DNA of 64,000 bases from Saccharibacillus sp. CPCC 101409 (GTDB lineage Bacteria > Bacillota > Bacilli > Paenibacillales > Paenibacillaceae), in assembly GCF_030518235.1 (NCBI RefSeq), contig NZ_JAULSA010000010.1, forward strand, positions 144,921 to 208,920, read 5' to 3'. Shown here piece after piece: positions 40,753 to 49,903 of this stretch; the stretch's first letter is position 1, and every line of letters begins with the position of its first letter. The notes beneath the pieces are model-generated. The model ran no database searches and had not been told where the DNA came from. It saw only the letters and a list, made by a program, of their open reading frames with translations. The position numbers were made by a program, and so were the translations under genes.

Positions 40753-43412
40753 ACTACCTCCGTATCGTAAGGCGGTTCGTCTCGCGGGGCGAACAGCAGC
40801 GGGCGAAGCTTGACGCTGAACGGCCAGGATTCCCGGTTCGGCCGCCCCTGGAGCAGCCGCAGAATGCCGGAAGTTTTACTTTTGCCTTCCATGCGCTCCA
40901 GTCTCGCCCGATAATCGGCGTGTTCCGGCTCGGCCGCCAGAACTTCACGCGCCAGACGAAGCGCTTCGTCCGCCATTCCGGTCTCGAAGCGGGCGATCGA
41001 CAGCAGGCTGGCGGTATCGTCGCGAAGTCCCGCGTCGTACGCGTATTGAAGCTGCTCCGCCGCCTGCGCGTATTCCCTGCGGTCCAGCAGCAGCGTGCCG
41101 GCATAATGCCGGATATACGGATGCACGCCGCCGGGCGAAACGCGGTCCAACATCTCCGCCAGCGCCTGCCGCGCTTCGGCGGTCCGTCCGTATTCGAACA
41201 GAATGCTCAAGCGCCGCATCTGCGTCTCGATATCGTCCGGCGAAGCCTCCAGAATGCGCTCCGCGTAAGTCAGCGCGGCGATGTCTCCGCCTGCCGCCAG
41301 TTCGTCCAGCGCAAAGCGGGCGGCGCGAAGATCGCGCGGCGCAAGATTCGCCGCGTCGACAAAGCAGCGCAGCGCGTCGCCGCGCCGGCCCAGCTTGCGG
41401 CAGGCATAACCCAGCAGAAGCAGCAGCGCGTCGTCTTTATTCGGCACGTCTTGAAGTTCGGCCGCCGCTTCTTCGTACCGTTCAAGCCTTATATACAGCT
41501 CGGCCAGCCGGTAGCGCACGGTGACCGAATCGTCCAGGCTTCTCGCCCGGCTCAGATATTCCATCGCTTCTTCGTACTGTCCGATCTTCATATGACAAAC
41601 GCCTTTCATCCAGAATACGGGCATCGGCTCCTGTTCGAAATCGAGCCGCAGATCGAGCGGCGCGATCGCTTCCTCGTAACGCTTCAGATCGTACAGGATA
41701 TGCGCCCGGAAATGGTGGTACCGGCTGTCGGGCTTGCCGTACAAAGCCTCGTCGATATAAGCCAGCGCTTCTTCGCAGCGCCGCGCGCTGTGCGCGCAGA
41801 CCGCCAGGCCCGCCGCCAGTTCGTGACCGCCGGCGCCGAGCGAAGCCGCCGCAAGAAGGTCGGCTTCCGCCCCCTGCAAATCCCGCAGCCTTAACCGGAA
41901 CAATCCGCGGCGCAGCTTTGCGTAACAGCCGTCCGGCCTTTCGGAATCCGCCGTTTCGACCGCCTGGTCGAACAGCGGCGCAGCTTCTTCCGCACGATCC
42001 AGCTCAAGCAGCGCGCGGCCGAGCAGCGCCTTCATCCCGCTCGTCAGCCCGTACAGCGGAGCTTCCGTCATCAGCGCCTCGCATTCTTCGTAGCGCTCCA
42101 ATTCGAGCAGCAGTTCGCCGGCGGCGAAGCGCGCTTCCCGGTCGCCGGGATACCGCTTCAGGACCCGCAGCAGCCCTTCCAGCTCCAGCTCCCGGAGCTC
42201 CAGCAGCCGGATGCGCAGCTCGATATCCGACGGCTCCAGCAGCAGGGCAAGCTCGCAGCTCTGACGCGCTTCCGCGAAGCATTCCAGCTCCCGCAGGCAG
42301 CGCGCCAGCGCCAGCAGCGCCGCCGGATCGTTCGGCAGCAGATCCAGCGCACGCCGGATCAATCCGAGCGCTTCGGAAGCCCGCTCCGTGTCCAACAGCC
42401 GGTCCGCCAGACGCAGCAGCGCGTCGCGCTCGCCGGGATAGCTGTGCAGAATCGCGCGCCAATCTTCTTCGGCCCGCAGATCTTCACCGAGCAGATGCAG
42501 CGCGGTCGCCCGCAGCCGCAGCAGATCGGGGTCGAAGCCGAACATTTCGCACGCCCGGTCGAAATCCTCCACCGCTTCCCGCAGCCGCCCGCTTCTCAGC
42601 AGACTCGCTCCGCGCGATCTCAGGCCGAGAAACTCGTCGGGATCGAAGTCCGGCGCGGCCGGCAGGAATTCGAACCGCAGCTCCGAAGGCTGACGGATCG
42701 AATCGATTACGAAAGCGGCGAATTCCGGCGGAACGAGACGGGTTAGTCCGATCTCGTCTTCGGTCCAGTAGAACAGCCGGTCGAGCATGCGCCAGACCGG
42801 AAGAGGCAGCTGGTAATGAGCCGCCAGAAAGCGCAGCAGTTCGGGCTGAATCTCCTGTTTGAACGCCAGATCCTGCAGCTGCCCGCTTTCGAGCAGCTCG
42901 CTCCACGCCTCGATGCGGATGCGCGAAGCATAATCGTTATAGATCGAATGAAGACGCCGCATAAACGTTTCGACTTCGCCGCTTCGCCCGGCGCCCGGGG
43001 CTTCCGGCGAAGAAGCCGTGCCGGACGCCCCGGGCTGTTCTTGCCGCCGGGTCGCGGGCTCCGACGGATCGCGCTTTTCCGTCCGCTCCGATTCCTCCGG
43101 CGCTTCCCGACTTTTGCGGCGCAGCGCCAGACGGTTGGCTTCTCCCCAGGCGGGAAGACGCGCCCCTCTCTCCGGCCGACCGTCCTGCGCTTCTTGTCCG
43201 GCCGCTCCGTCCGCTTCGCCCGTGGCATCCGCGGCGATCGCTTTCGCCTGCTTCAGCGCTTCGTCATAAGCTTCTCTTAGCCTTTGAAATCCTTCCGGGT
43301 CGTCTTCCGGACTCGTCTGTTTGAGCAGCGCCGCATACGCCCGCTTGATTGCGCGGGCGTCTCCCGTCGGCGCGAGGCCGAGGACCTGCCAGACTTCCGT
43401 ATCCATGCTCAT
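40743..43412 (-). CDS. J-domain-like and TPR repeat protein
   Basis: The 889-residue protein starts with a J-like domain (VWQVLGLAPTGDARAIKRAYAALLK, DDPEGFQRLREAYDEALK). The HPD tripeptide that stimulates Hsp70 in canonical J proteins reads Ser-Pro-Glu here (residues 34-36). A Pro/Arg-rich low-complexity linker follows (about 75-150). From about residue 270 on there are at least a dozen TPR-like repeats (LRLRATALHLLGEDLRAEEDW, ARCLRELECFAEARQSCELAL, AHILYDLKRYEEAIAPLDL). The gene begins four bases after hscC. It is the likely HscC partner, comparable to DjlB/DjlC but with a large TPR scaffold. Confidence 0.88.
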   Translation of the reverse strand: MSMDTEVWQVLGLAPTGDARAIKRAYAALLKQTSPEDDPEGFQRLREAYDEALKQAKAIAADATGEADGAAGQEAQDGRPERGARLPAWGEANRLALRRKSREAPEESERTEKRDPSEPATRRQEQPGASGTASSPEAPGAGRSGEVETFMRRLHSIYNDYASRIRIEAWSELLESGQLQDLAFKQEIQPELLRFLAAHYQLPLPVWRMLDRLFYWTEDEIGLTRLVPPEFAAFVIDSIRQPSELRFEFLPAAPDFDPDEFLGLRSRGASLLRSGRLREAVEDFDRACEMFGFDPDLLRLRATALHLLGEDLRAEEDWRAILHSYPGERDALLRLADRLLDTERASEALGLIRRALDLLPNDPAALLALARCLRELECFAEARQSCELALLLEPSDIELRIRLLELRELELEGLLRVLKRYPGDREARFAAGELLLELERYEECEALMTEAPLYGLTSGMKALLGRALLELDRAEEAAPLFDQAVETADSERPDGCYAKLRRGLFRLRLRDLQGAEADLLAAASLGAGGHELAAGLAVCAHSARRCEEALAYIDEALYGKPDSRYHHFRAHILYDLKRYEEAIAPLDLRLDFEQEPMPVFWMKGVCHMKIGQYEEAMEYLSRARSLDDSVTVRYRLAELYIRLERYEEAAAELQDVPNKDDALLLLLGYACRKLGRRGDALRCFVDAANLAPRDLRAARFALDELAAGGDIAALTYAERILEASPDDIETQMRRLSILFEYGRTAEARQALAEMLDRVSPGGVHPYIRHYAGTLLLDRREYAQAAEQLQYAYDAGLRDDTASLLSIARFETGMADEALRLAREVLAAEPEHADYRARLERMEGKSKTSGILRLLQGRPNRESWPFSVKLRPLLFAPRDEPPYDTEVVWT

Positions 43413-43415
43413 GTT

Positions 43416-45113
43416 TCAGTACCGGTTCCGCTCGAATTGATTCAAAAAATGCTCCAGCCGCTGCGCTTCTTCTTTGATCTCGTGCTCGTCCTGGCGGTTC
43501 AGCGCCGCTTCGAACCGCTGCATGGCGAGCCCGATCCATTCGCGCTCGTCGCCGAGCCGTTCTTCGTACAGCCGGTCGCCGCGCGCCAGCAGCAGACGGT
43601 TGCGCTCCTGGTCGCGCGGGTGCATCTTCAGCGCGGCCAGCCCCGCCAGTCTGCGTTCGATCTCCTCGCGGCTCATCACGCCCGGATTCTCTTCGATCAC
43701 GATCCGGTGCACATCGTCGATGCCGACGGTCTTGACTTCGACTTCCAGAATGCCGTTGATATCGTACGTATACCGGATATCGACTTCGCGAATCCCCGTC
43801 GTATCCGGCGGAAATTCCACTTCCAGTTCGCCCAGCAGCAGATTGTTCGCGGCCATCCGGTTCTCGCCCTGATAGATTTTCACGATAATCTTGCGCTGCT
43901 CTTCGTTCATGGTGGAAAAGCGCTTCACGCGGCTGACCGGAACAAATGTATTGCGATCGATAATCGGGCTGAAATGCCCGCCTTCGTATTCGCCCGTCGT
44001 GTGCGAGATCGCCACTTCGGTGCCCAGCGTATACGGGCAAACGTCGGTCATCACGATATCCTGCAATTCCTCGCTGCGCTCTTTCATGCCCGCCTGCACG
44101 CCCGCTCCGGCGGCGACCGTCTCGTCCGGATCGATATTCGCGGCCGGCAGGCGGCCGAACATCCGGCTCAGCATGGAGTAGACGACCGGCATGCGCGAAG
44201 CCCCGCCGACCATCACGATTTCGTCGATGGACGCAGCGTCGATCGAGGCGTCGAGCAGCGCGCGTTCGATCGGCCGGCGCAGCCGGTCGACCAGAGGCTG
44301 GACCAGCTGCTCGAAGCGGTCGCGGTCGATCCGCAGCTCTTTCGTTTCGCCGCCGATGCCCGCTCTCATGACGATCGGCTGCCGGCGAGACAGATTCCGT
44401 TTGCCCGCTTCCGCCTGATCCCGCAGGAAAGCCAGCGTTTTGCGCTCCAATTCGGACGACTGCGTGCCGAAAGCGTTCAGAAAATGCTCGACGATCGCAT
44501 TTGTAAAGTCCTCGCCGCCGAGATAGTTGTCGCCCGCGATCGCTTTGACTTCCATCACGCCGTCGAACAGCTCCAGGATCGACACGTCGAACGTTCCGCC
44601 GCCCAGGTCGAATACGAGAAACTGCGTTTCCGGCCGCTGCTGATGCAAACCGTAAGCGATCGCGGCGGCCGTCGGCTCGTTCAGCAGACGTTCCACCTGG
44701 AGTCCCGCCAGTTCGCCGGCCATCCGGGTCGCTTTGCGCTGCGTGTCGTTGAAGTATGCCGGGACGCTGATTACGGCTTCCGTTACCGGTTCGCCCAGAT
44801 AGCTTTCCGCGTCCGCTTTCAGCGCCCGCAGCACCAGCGCCGACAGCTCTTCGGGCCGGAAGCGGCGGTCGCCGAGACGGATTTCTTTAGCCGTGCCCAT
44901 ATGACGCTTGAACGCGCCGGCCGTCAGCAGCGGATGCGTAAGCAGCCGTTCCTGCGCGATCCGCCCCACCAGAATATCGCCGTTGTCGTCGACTCCGACG
45001 ACCGAAGGCGTCAATTTATCGCCCAGCGCGTTGGGAATCAGCAGCGAACGGCCTTCTCTCCATACCGATACGGCGCTGTTGGTCGTGCCCAGATCGATTC
45101 CGATAATGGTCAT
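43416..45113 (-). CDS. hscC: Hsp70 family chaperone HscC
   Basis: The 565-residue Hsp70 has the ATPase motifs IIGIDLGTTNSAV, VISVPAYFNDTQRKAT, VFDLGGGTFDVSIL and VMVGGASRMP, and a substrate domain beginning about residue 370 (VCPYTLGTEV, FVPVSRVKRFSTM). It lacks the long C-terminal lid of DnaK and is HscC-like in length and sequence (NALGDKLTPSVVGVDDNG). It heads an operon with the J-like protein, DUF1266 and GNAT genes and is not linked to grpE or dnaJ. GGAG lies seven bases before the ATG. It is a specialised Hsp70 whose client is unknown. Confidence 0.92.
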   Translation of the reverse strand: MTIIGIDLGTTNSAVSVWREGRSLLIPNALGDKLTPSVVGVDDNGDILVGRIAQERLLTHPLLTAGAFKRHMGTAKEIRLGDRRFRPEELSALVLRALKADAESYLGEPVTEAVISVPAYFNDTQRKATRMAGELAGLQVERLLNEPTAAAIAYGLHQQRPETQFLVFDLGGGTFDVSILELFDGVMEVKAIAGDNYLGGEDFTNAIVEHFLNAFGTQSSELERKTLAFLRDQAEAGKRNLSRRQPIVMRAGIGGETKELRIDRDRFEQLVQPLVDRLRRPIERALLDASIDAASIDEIVMVGGASRMPVVYSMLSRMFGRLPAANIDPDETVAAGAGVQAGMKERSEELQDIVMTDVCPYTLGTEVAISHTTGEYEGGHFSPIIDRNTFVPVSRVKRFSTMNEEQRKIIVKIYQGENRMAANNLLLGELEVEFPPDTTGIREVDIRYTYDINGILEVEVKTVGIDDVHRIVIEENPGVMSREEIERRLAGLAALKMHPRDQERNRLLLARGDRLYEERLGDEREWIGLAMQRFEAALNRQDEHEIKEEAQRLEHFLNQFERNRY

Positions 45114-45214
45114 TTGTTTTCTCCACCGTTTCTTTTAGGTCTGCTCGTTGTGTTCTCAGTTTAACAGGAGACGAGCAGACGGGACAAATCCGCGTGGACG
45201 TTTCGAGCGATTGC

Positions 45215-46147
45215 CTATAAAAATCCCCATTTTCCCTTCCTGAATATGAACCAACGACGGTTCCCCTCCCTGTCGCGCGCCACGATGAGAACGTCATTTC
45301 CATCCTTTTTCTCTTCCAGCACTTCCAAAAGAACCTCGTTTTCGGAAGACGGCCGTCGATAGACGACTTCCAGTCCGTCTTTGCCCGTCCTTTCGACAAC
45401 CACTTCCCCTTCCGCCCGATAGATTCCGTTCAGGTTCCAACGCATCTGCCCGCTCCAGACCGGAACGGTCCCTCTGACGATTCTTTGCGAATCCGTCGCG
45501 TCGAAACCCAGCGTCCAGAAATCCGCAAACGTCTTCATCTGATTCTCCTCCACCGGATGAACCTGCACGACCGCTTCCGGCGTAAAAGTGAACTCTCGCG
45601 CAAGCTTTTGTTCAATTTGGCCAACCCGAACGATTTTCAGACCCAGATAAACAAGGACAAACAGGAGCAGCAGAACGTTCAACCCCGATCTGCTTTTCAT
45701 TTTTACCGGAAACATAAACGCCAGCGTCCCGAGCAGCATCGGCATCCACAGCGTGGGGTCGCCCAGGTAGATTAGCGGCAGGGTATAGGCTTGCGGGGAA
45801 AAAGGATAGATCAGATGCACGCCGTGCCCCAGATAATCGACCAGAATATGCGCAAAGACGCTTCCCGCAAAGCATACATACAATTCGATATAAGAGCGTT
45901 TTTTGAAAAAAAACCGGAGTAAATAGACAAGCGGAAGCATGAGCGCCCCCATGACAATCAGCGAATGCGACCATGGCGAAGCATCCCGCGGCCCCAACAA
46001 ATCGGGCAGAATCCCGAAGCAAGACGAAGCGCCCAAAATAAAGATTTTCTCCATAAAAGAAATTTCTTTACGCGCAAGCGCAAGCGATGCGACAAAGCAG
46101 CCTGCGATCAAGTGAGTGAAAATATGCATCATCAATATAAGCGGCAA
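45215..46147 (-). CDS. YdjM-like metal-dependent hydrolase, membrane protein
   Basis: The 310-residue product starts with the YdjM/DUF457 pattern: HIFTHLIAGCFVASL, GILPDLLGPRDASPWSHSLIV and VFAHILVDYLGHGVHLIYPFSP, with conserved His and Asp residues that could bind metal, spread over four to five membrane helices. The last 130 residues (after LVYLGLKIVRVGQ) are soluble and probably outside the membrane. The start is TTG at 46147, eight bases after AGGAGG; ATG codons five and six codons later lack good spacing. The biochemical role of the family is not known. Confidence 0.88.
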   Translation of the reverse strand: MPLILMMHIFTHLIAGCFVASLALARKEISFMEKIFILGASSCFGILPDLLGPRDASPWSHSLIVMGALMLPLVYLLRFFFKKRSYIELYVCFAGSVFAHILVDYLGHGVHLIYPFSPQAYTLPLIYLGDPTLWMPMLLGTLAFMFPVKMKSRSGLNVLLLLFVLVYLGLKIVRVGQIEQKLAREFTFTPEAVVQVHPVEENQMKTFADFWTLGFDATDSQRIVRGTVPVWSGQMRWNLNGIYRAEGEVVVERTGKDGLEVVYRRPSSENEVLLEVLEEKKDGNDVLIVARDREGNRRWFIFRKGKWGFL

Positions 46148-46273
46148 TCGGGACGCCTCCTTTTAAGTAAGACAGGCTGCCTGGACGAGCAGCCCGTTTG
46201 CCAAATTTGCGGCAGGTCGCACGCAAAACGCGGTTGGCGTTATCCTCTTTAACAAACGGGGAGGCCGATCGGT

Positions 46274-48010
46274 TCACTCCGATTTTTCCCTGCGCTCGAT
46301 TCCGGCAATTCTCCCTTCGCGCATCTGCACAATCAGATCCGCTTCCGCCGCTTCTTCCGGCCGGTGCGTGCTGACGATTCGCGTGGCTCCGTTCAGCGTC
46401 CGGATCGTTCGCCAGACGGCGGCCGCGTTGGCGGGGTCGAGTCCGGCGGTCGGCTCGTCCAGAACCAGCAGATCCGGCCGGCCGAGCCAGGCGCGCAGCA
46501 GGGCCAGACGTCTCCGCTCGCCGCCGGAAAGTTCTCGGCCCGAGCGGCTTTCCGCTATCGGAGCGTTTTGAATACCTTGAGCGCCGATACCCGGCAGCCC
46601 TTCCGCCTGCACCGCCGCCGCGGCGAGCAGCAGTTCGCCGCGCGTAAATCTGCGGCCGAGCTTGGCGTTTTCCTCCGGACCGACAGCGAACAGATGCGGT
46701 TCCTGCGCGACGAAAACGGCGGGGCCGTTCAAGGCGGCGTTTCGAATATCGACCGTTCCTTCCGTCGGCGCGTACAATCCGGCCAGCACATGCAGCAGCG
46801 TCGACTTTCCGCAGCCGCTTGCTCCGACCACGGCAACCAGCTCGCCCGGCCGCACCTCCAGATCAACCTGCCGCAGCGCCGGCTTTTCGCTGTTTTTATA
46901 AGTGAATCCGACTCCCCTCAGACTCATCCCCTGCGTCCTTTGCGTGTCTTCGATCGCCTGCGTCTCATTCGTCTCCATGCACGCCTTCTCTGCTGCAGGC
47001 TCATCGAGAAACGCCCACATTCGCCGCGCCGAAGCGGCGGACCGGTGCAGCTGCGCCAGAAGATCGCTTCCGTAGCGGACGGGGAAAAAGATCAGCTCGA
47101 TCGTCCCCAGAAAAGCAACCAGTTCGCCGATCTCCAGCTTCCCGCCCGACACCTGCGCGCCTCCGTAAACGACTACAAGCACGTAAGCGCACACTTCGGA
47201 CGCGCCGCCCGCAATCCGCAGCAGCGAACGGGCCCGCGCGGAAGAGACTTCCGCCGCTCCCGCTTCTTTGCACGCCGCGCTTAACCGGCGCTCCGCCCAT
47301 GTCTGCGCGCCCGCGCTCAGCAGTTCCTTGATTCCGCGCGACAGGTCCGCCGCGCATTCGGAAACCGAGGACGCGCGGTGCTGCGCTTCCCGGCCTAGCG
47401 CAACCAGCCTGCGGCCGCTCAGAACGGGAATCGATCCGCTCAGCAGCAGAAAAGGAAGTAGCAGCAGCGCAAGCGTGCGATCCAGACCGGCCAGCGCAAG
47501 CGCCGCGCCGGCAAACTGCGCCGACGCATGCACGACTTCGGCCAGCAGCGTTCCGTAGAGCCTGGCCCAATTCGGCAGGTCGGACAGCAAATGCGATTCC
47601 AGCCGGCCCGCTGGAATCGTTTCGCTGCGCTTCACCGGCAGCTTCAGCAGATGGCGGAACGTTCGCATCCGCAGGTTCAGCAGGATCTGCTGCTCGGCCC
47701 CGGCCGATACCCGGTCCAGGGCGTACGACATCAGCCAGGTGCCCAGCCAGCTCAGCAAAAACAGCCCGGCGGCGATCCGCCATCCGGCTTCCTGCGGCCG
47801 CGCGGTCAACCCGCCGACAATCATGCCCAGCAGCACCGGCCGCGACAGATTCAGCAGCGCCGACAGCAGTCCGATCAGCACGGACAGCGCCGCCCCGAAC
47901 GGTTCGGAAGCCAGCGGTTCTCCCAATCTTCGCAGCGTCGATAGAGGCCCGGCTTGGTTCCTCCTTGCCGTTTCCGTCCGTTTGCCCGGGCCAAAGTGTT
48001 TTTTGTTCAT
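46274..48010 (-). CDS. ABC exporter half-transporter (permease fused to ATPase)
   Basis: The 578-residue protein has six N-terminal membrane helices (LSVLIGLLSALLNLSRPVLLG onward) and a C-terminal ATPase with GASGCGKST, Q-loop FVAQEPHLF, signature ELSGGERRR, LLVLDEPTAGLD and the H-loop STHRPEE. The overall pattern is that of MsbA/CydDC-type exporters. The substrate is unknown; it would work as a homodimer, as no second half-transporter is adjacent. GGAAGGAG precedes the ATG. A strong terminator upstream separates it from the amino-acid permease gene. Confidence 0.92.
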   Translation of the reverse strand: MNKKHFGPGKRTETARRNQAGPLSTLRRLGEPLASEPFGAALSVLIGLLSALLNLSRPVLLGMIVGGLTARPQEAGWRIAAGLFLLSWLGTWLMSYALDRVSAGAEQQILLNLRMRTFRHLLKLPVKRSETIPAGRLESHLLSDLPNWARLYGTLLAEVVHASAQFAGAALALAGLDRTLALLLLPFLLLSGSIPVLSGRRLVALGREAQHRASSVSECAADLSRGIKELLSAGAQTWAERRLSAACKEAGAAEVSSARARSLLRIAGGASEVCAYVLVVVYGGAQVSGGKLEIGELVAFLGTIELIFFPVRYGSDLLAQLHRSAASARRMWAFLDEPAAEKACMETNETQAIEDTQRTQGMSLRGVGFTYKNSEKPALRQVDLEVRPGELVAVVGASGCGKSTLLHVLAGLYAPTEGTVDIRNAALNGPAVFVAQEPHLFAVGPEENAKLGRRFTRGELLLAAAAVQAEGLPGIGAQGIQNAPIAESRSGRELSGGERRRLALLRAWLGRPDLLVLDEPTAGLDPANAAAVWRTIRTLNGATRIVSTHRPEEAAEADLIVQMREGRIAGIERREKSE

Positions 48011-48045
48011 GATTCGCTCCTTCCCGAAGCATCCGAAAGCACACC

Positions 48046-48076
48046 AAAAAGGACAGCCGCTGAGCGGCTGTCCTTT
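48046..48076 (-). terminator. Terminator of the amino-acid permease gene
   Basis: A perfect stem (AAAAGGACAGCCGC / GCGGCTGTCCTTTT) with a three-base loop and T run on the minus strand lies about 80 bases after the permease stop. Confidence 0.93.
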
Positions 48077-48157
48077 TGATCGTGTTTCGTTCTTCGTATA
48101 CGGTTGTTTGTCACCCTGCGGCTGTCCGTTTTCGTTGGTACCGATCGATCCATGCCG

Positions 48158-49591
48158 TTACGAAACTTTCCGGTCTCCGGCCGCTTCCGTTTCCGACGCG
48201 CGAAGCTGCCTGCGCAGCAGAGGATAGAACACGATACCGCTCGCCAGCAGCAGCACGCCGAACAGGAACGTTTTCCAATCCGACGTGCCCGCGTAAATGA
48301 CCCAGACGGAGTACACGGTCGCAAGCGCCGCCACGGCGCCGTCCATCCGGCGCTCCCGCAGCCGTGCGTAGCTTTCGCCGGTCAGCGTCAGCTTGAGCTG
48401 GTAGACCGAAGCGATCAGGTATGGGACCAGATAGGCAAGCGTCGCCACCACGATAATAAAATCGAACGCCTGCGAGATCGAGCCCGACACGGTCGAGAAG
48501 ATCAGCAGCTGGCCCAGGCCGTTCGAGATCCACAGCGACAGCTTCGGCATGCCGCGGCCGTTCTCGCGCCGGAACGGCTGGAGGAACACCCGCTGCCGGG
48601 CCGCTTCGTACGGCACTTCCGCGCTGAGCAGCACCCAGCCGATCGTCGATCCGATCAGGCTGACCAGCCCGAGGCCGGCCAGCAGATAGCCGCCGTACGA
48701 GCCGAGCACCGCCGTCATCGCGTCGACGAGCGGATTCTGCGAGTTCACCAGATCGGCCTGCGGCAGCAGGCCCATCGTCAGGATGCTGATGCCGACGTAC
48801 AGCACCAGCGAGATCGCAAGCCCCGCCACCGTCGCCCGGCTGACGTCGGCTTTGCGCTTGGCGCGCGCCGCGAATACGGTCGCCGATTCGACGCCGATAA
48901 ACGCCCACAGTGTCACGACCGCCGCGCCGTTCACCTGCGACGGCAGCGCTGCCGCCCGCCCCGCTTCGTTCAGGTGCGGTCCGGCGAACGGACCGATATT
49001 GGAAGCGCGGAACGCGAACAGCGCGATCCCGATAAACACCGCGAAACCGATCACTTTGGTCGCCGTCGCGATCAGGTTGATACGGCCCGCGCCTTCGATC
49101 CCGCGCAGCGCCAGGAAGTGCGTCGCCCACAGCAGCAGCGAACAAACGGCGAAGTTCAGCGCATGTCCGATCGTCAGCTCGAAACTGCCGAGCGTCAGCA
49201 GCACGCCGCCGTCGTTCATCGCCGGCACGAACGTCGACAGATAGCTGGCGAACGTCGTGACGACCGCGACAAAGCCGGCGATATTGCCGATCCAGTAGCC
49301 CCAGCTCGACATAAACCCCGACAGCAGCGACAGCGCCGGCCGGCTCGCGAACAGCTCTTTGGCGTAAATCTGCGGCCCGCCGTTCAGCTCCGGCTTGCGC
49401 AGCGCCAGATTGCCGAACACAAGCGCCAGCATCAAGACGCCGAAGCCGGTCACCGCCCAGGCCAGCACCGTACCGGCCGGACTGGCCGCTTCGGCCAGCG
49501 ATCTCGGCAGCATGAAAATGCCCGATCCGACCATATTGCCGACGACGAGCGCCGTCAATATCCAAAATCCCAATTTATTTGCCCTGCCCAA
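48158..49591 (-). CDS. Amino acid permease / basic amino acid antiporter (APC family)
   Basis: The 477-residue membrane protein has 12 predicted helices and begins with the APC substrate-binding helix KLGFWILTALVVGNMVGSGIFMLP. LWAFIGVESATVFAARAKRKADV is the helix-six region with the conserved Glu of the basic amino acid/polyamine antiporter group. Arginine/ornithine or related exchange is the best guess. The start is TTG at 49591 with GGAGGAG upstream. A region with nested inverted repeats lies upstream and may regulate it. Confidence 0.93.
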   Translation of the reverse strand: MGRANKLGFWILTALVVGNMVGSGIFMLPRSLAEAASPAGTVLAWAVTGFGVLMLALVFGNLALRKPELNGGPQIYAKELFASRPALSLLSGFMSSWGYWIGNIAGFVAVVTTFASYLSTFVPAMNDGGVLLTLGSFELTIGHALNFAVCSLLLWATHFLALRGIEGAGRINLIATATKVIGFAVFIGIALFAFRASNIGPFAGPHLNEAGRAAALPSQVNGAAVVTLWAFIGVESATVFAARAKRKADVSRATVAGLAISLVLYVGISILTMGLLPQADLVNSQNPLVDAMTAVLGSYGGYLLAGLGLVSLIGSTIGWVLLSAEVPYEAARQRVFLQPFRRENGRGMPKLSLWISNGLGQLLIFSTVSGSISQAFDFIIVVATLAYLVPYLIASVYQLKLTLTGESYARLRERRMDGAVAALATVYSVWVIYAGTSDWKTFLFGVLLLASGIVFYPLLRRQLRASETEAAGDRKVS

Positions 49592-49631
49592 TTGAATGTC
49601 TCCTCCCGCTTTGCAATCCGTTTATTTATCT

Positions 49632-49703
49632 CTTTACCAGGGAGTCGCGAAAAAGCGCCCCGATCCCTTACTATACTCTTTTCTCTGGTAAAGCGAAAGA
49701 GTA
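49632..49703 (-). repeat. Nested inverted repeats upstream of the permease gene
   Basis: CTTTACCAG (49632-49640) pairs with CTGGTAAAG (49685-49693), and TACTCTTT (49674-49681) pairs with AAAGAGTA (49696-49703). The two pairs overlap, so they exclude each other in RNA. A -10-like TATAGT lies among them on the minus strand. This could be an operator array or an alternative-fold leader. Confidence 0.45.
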
Positions 49704-49781
49704 AACCGCACTTTCTTCTATTCTTTGCTTTTGAGGTATGGGTTTTCCCGACGGGATTCTGTAGAATAAACGGGAGACTAA

Positions 49782-49883
49782 TACTTTGTCAACTCTTAAT
49801 CAATGGTTTATGTTCGCCTGAAACGCACACGCTTTAGGTGCGATTCAGGCAAGCATAACCTTACCTTTAGCGTTGACAAGGTA
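49782..49883. repeat. 102-bp long imperfect palindrome
   Basis: Outer arms TACTTTGTCAAC (49782-49793) and GTTGACAAGGTA (49872-49883) pair at 11 of 12 positions; inner arms GCCTGAAACGCAC (49816-49828) and GTGCGATTCAGGC (49838-49850) pair at 12 of 13; GGTTTATG and CATAACC pair in between. The whole folds into one long stem ending 20 bases before the PH-domain gene. TTGACA occurs at both ends, pointing outward. No open frame crosses it. The rest of the 49592-49903 gap holds only the inverted repeats listed separately. Confidence 0.68.
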
Positions 49884-49903
49884 CTATTTATTCGGAGGCG
49901 GGT

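Noticed and set aside
43284..45164. 626-codon plus-strand open frame opposite hscC
   Set aside because: Antisense shadow of hscC, whose Hsp70 motifs are complete; long opposite frames are common in such GC-rich Hsp70 genes.
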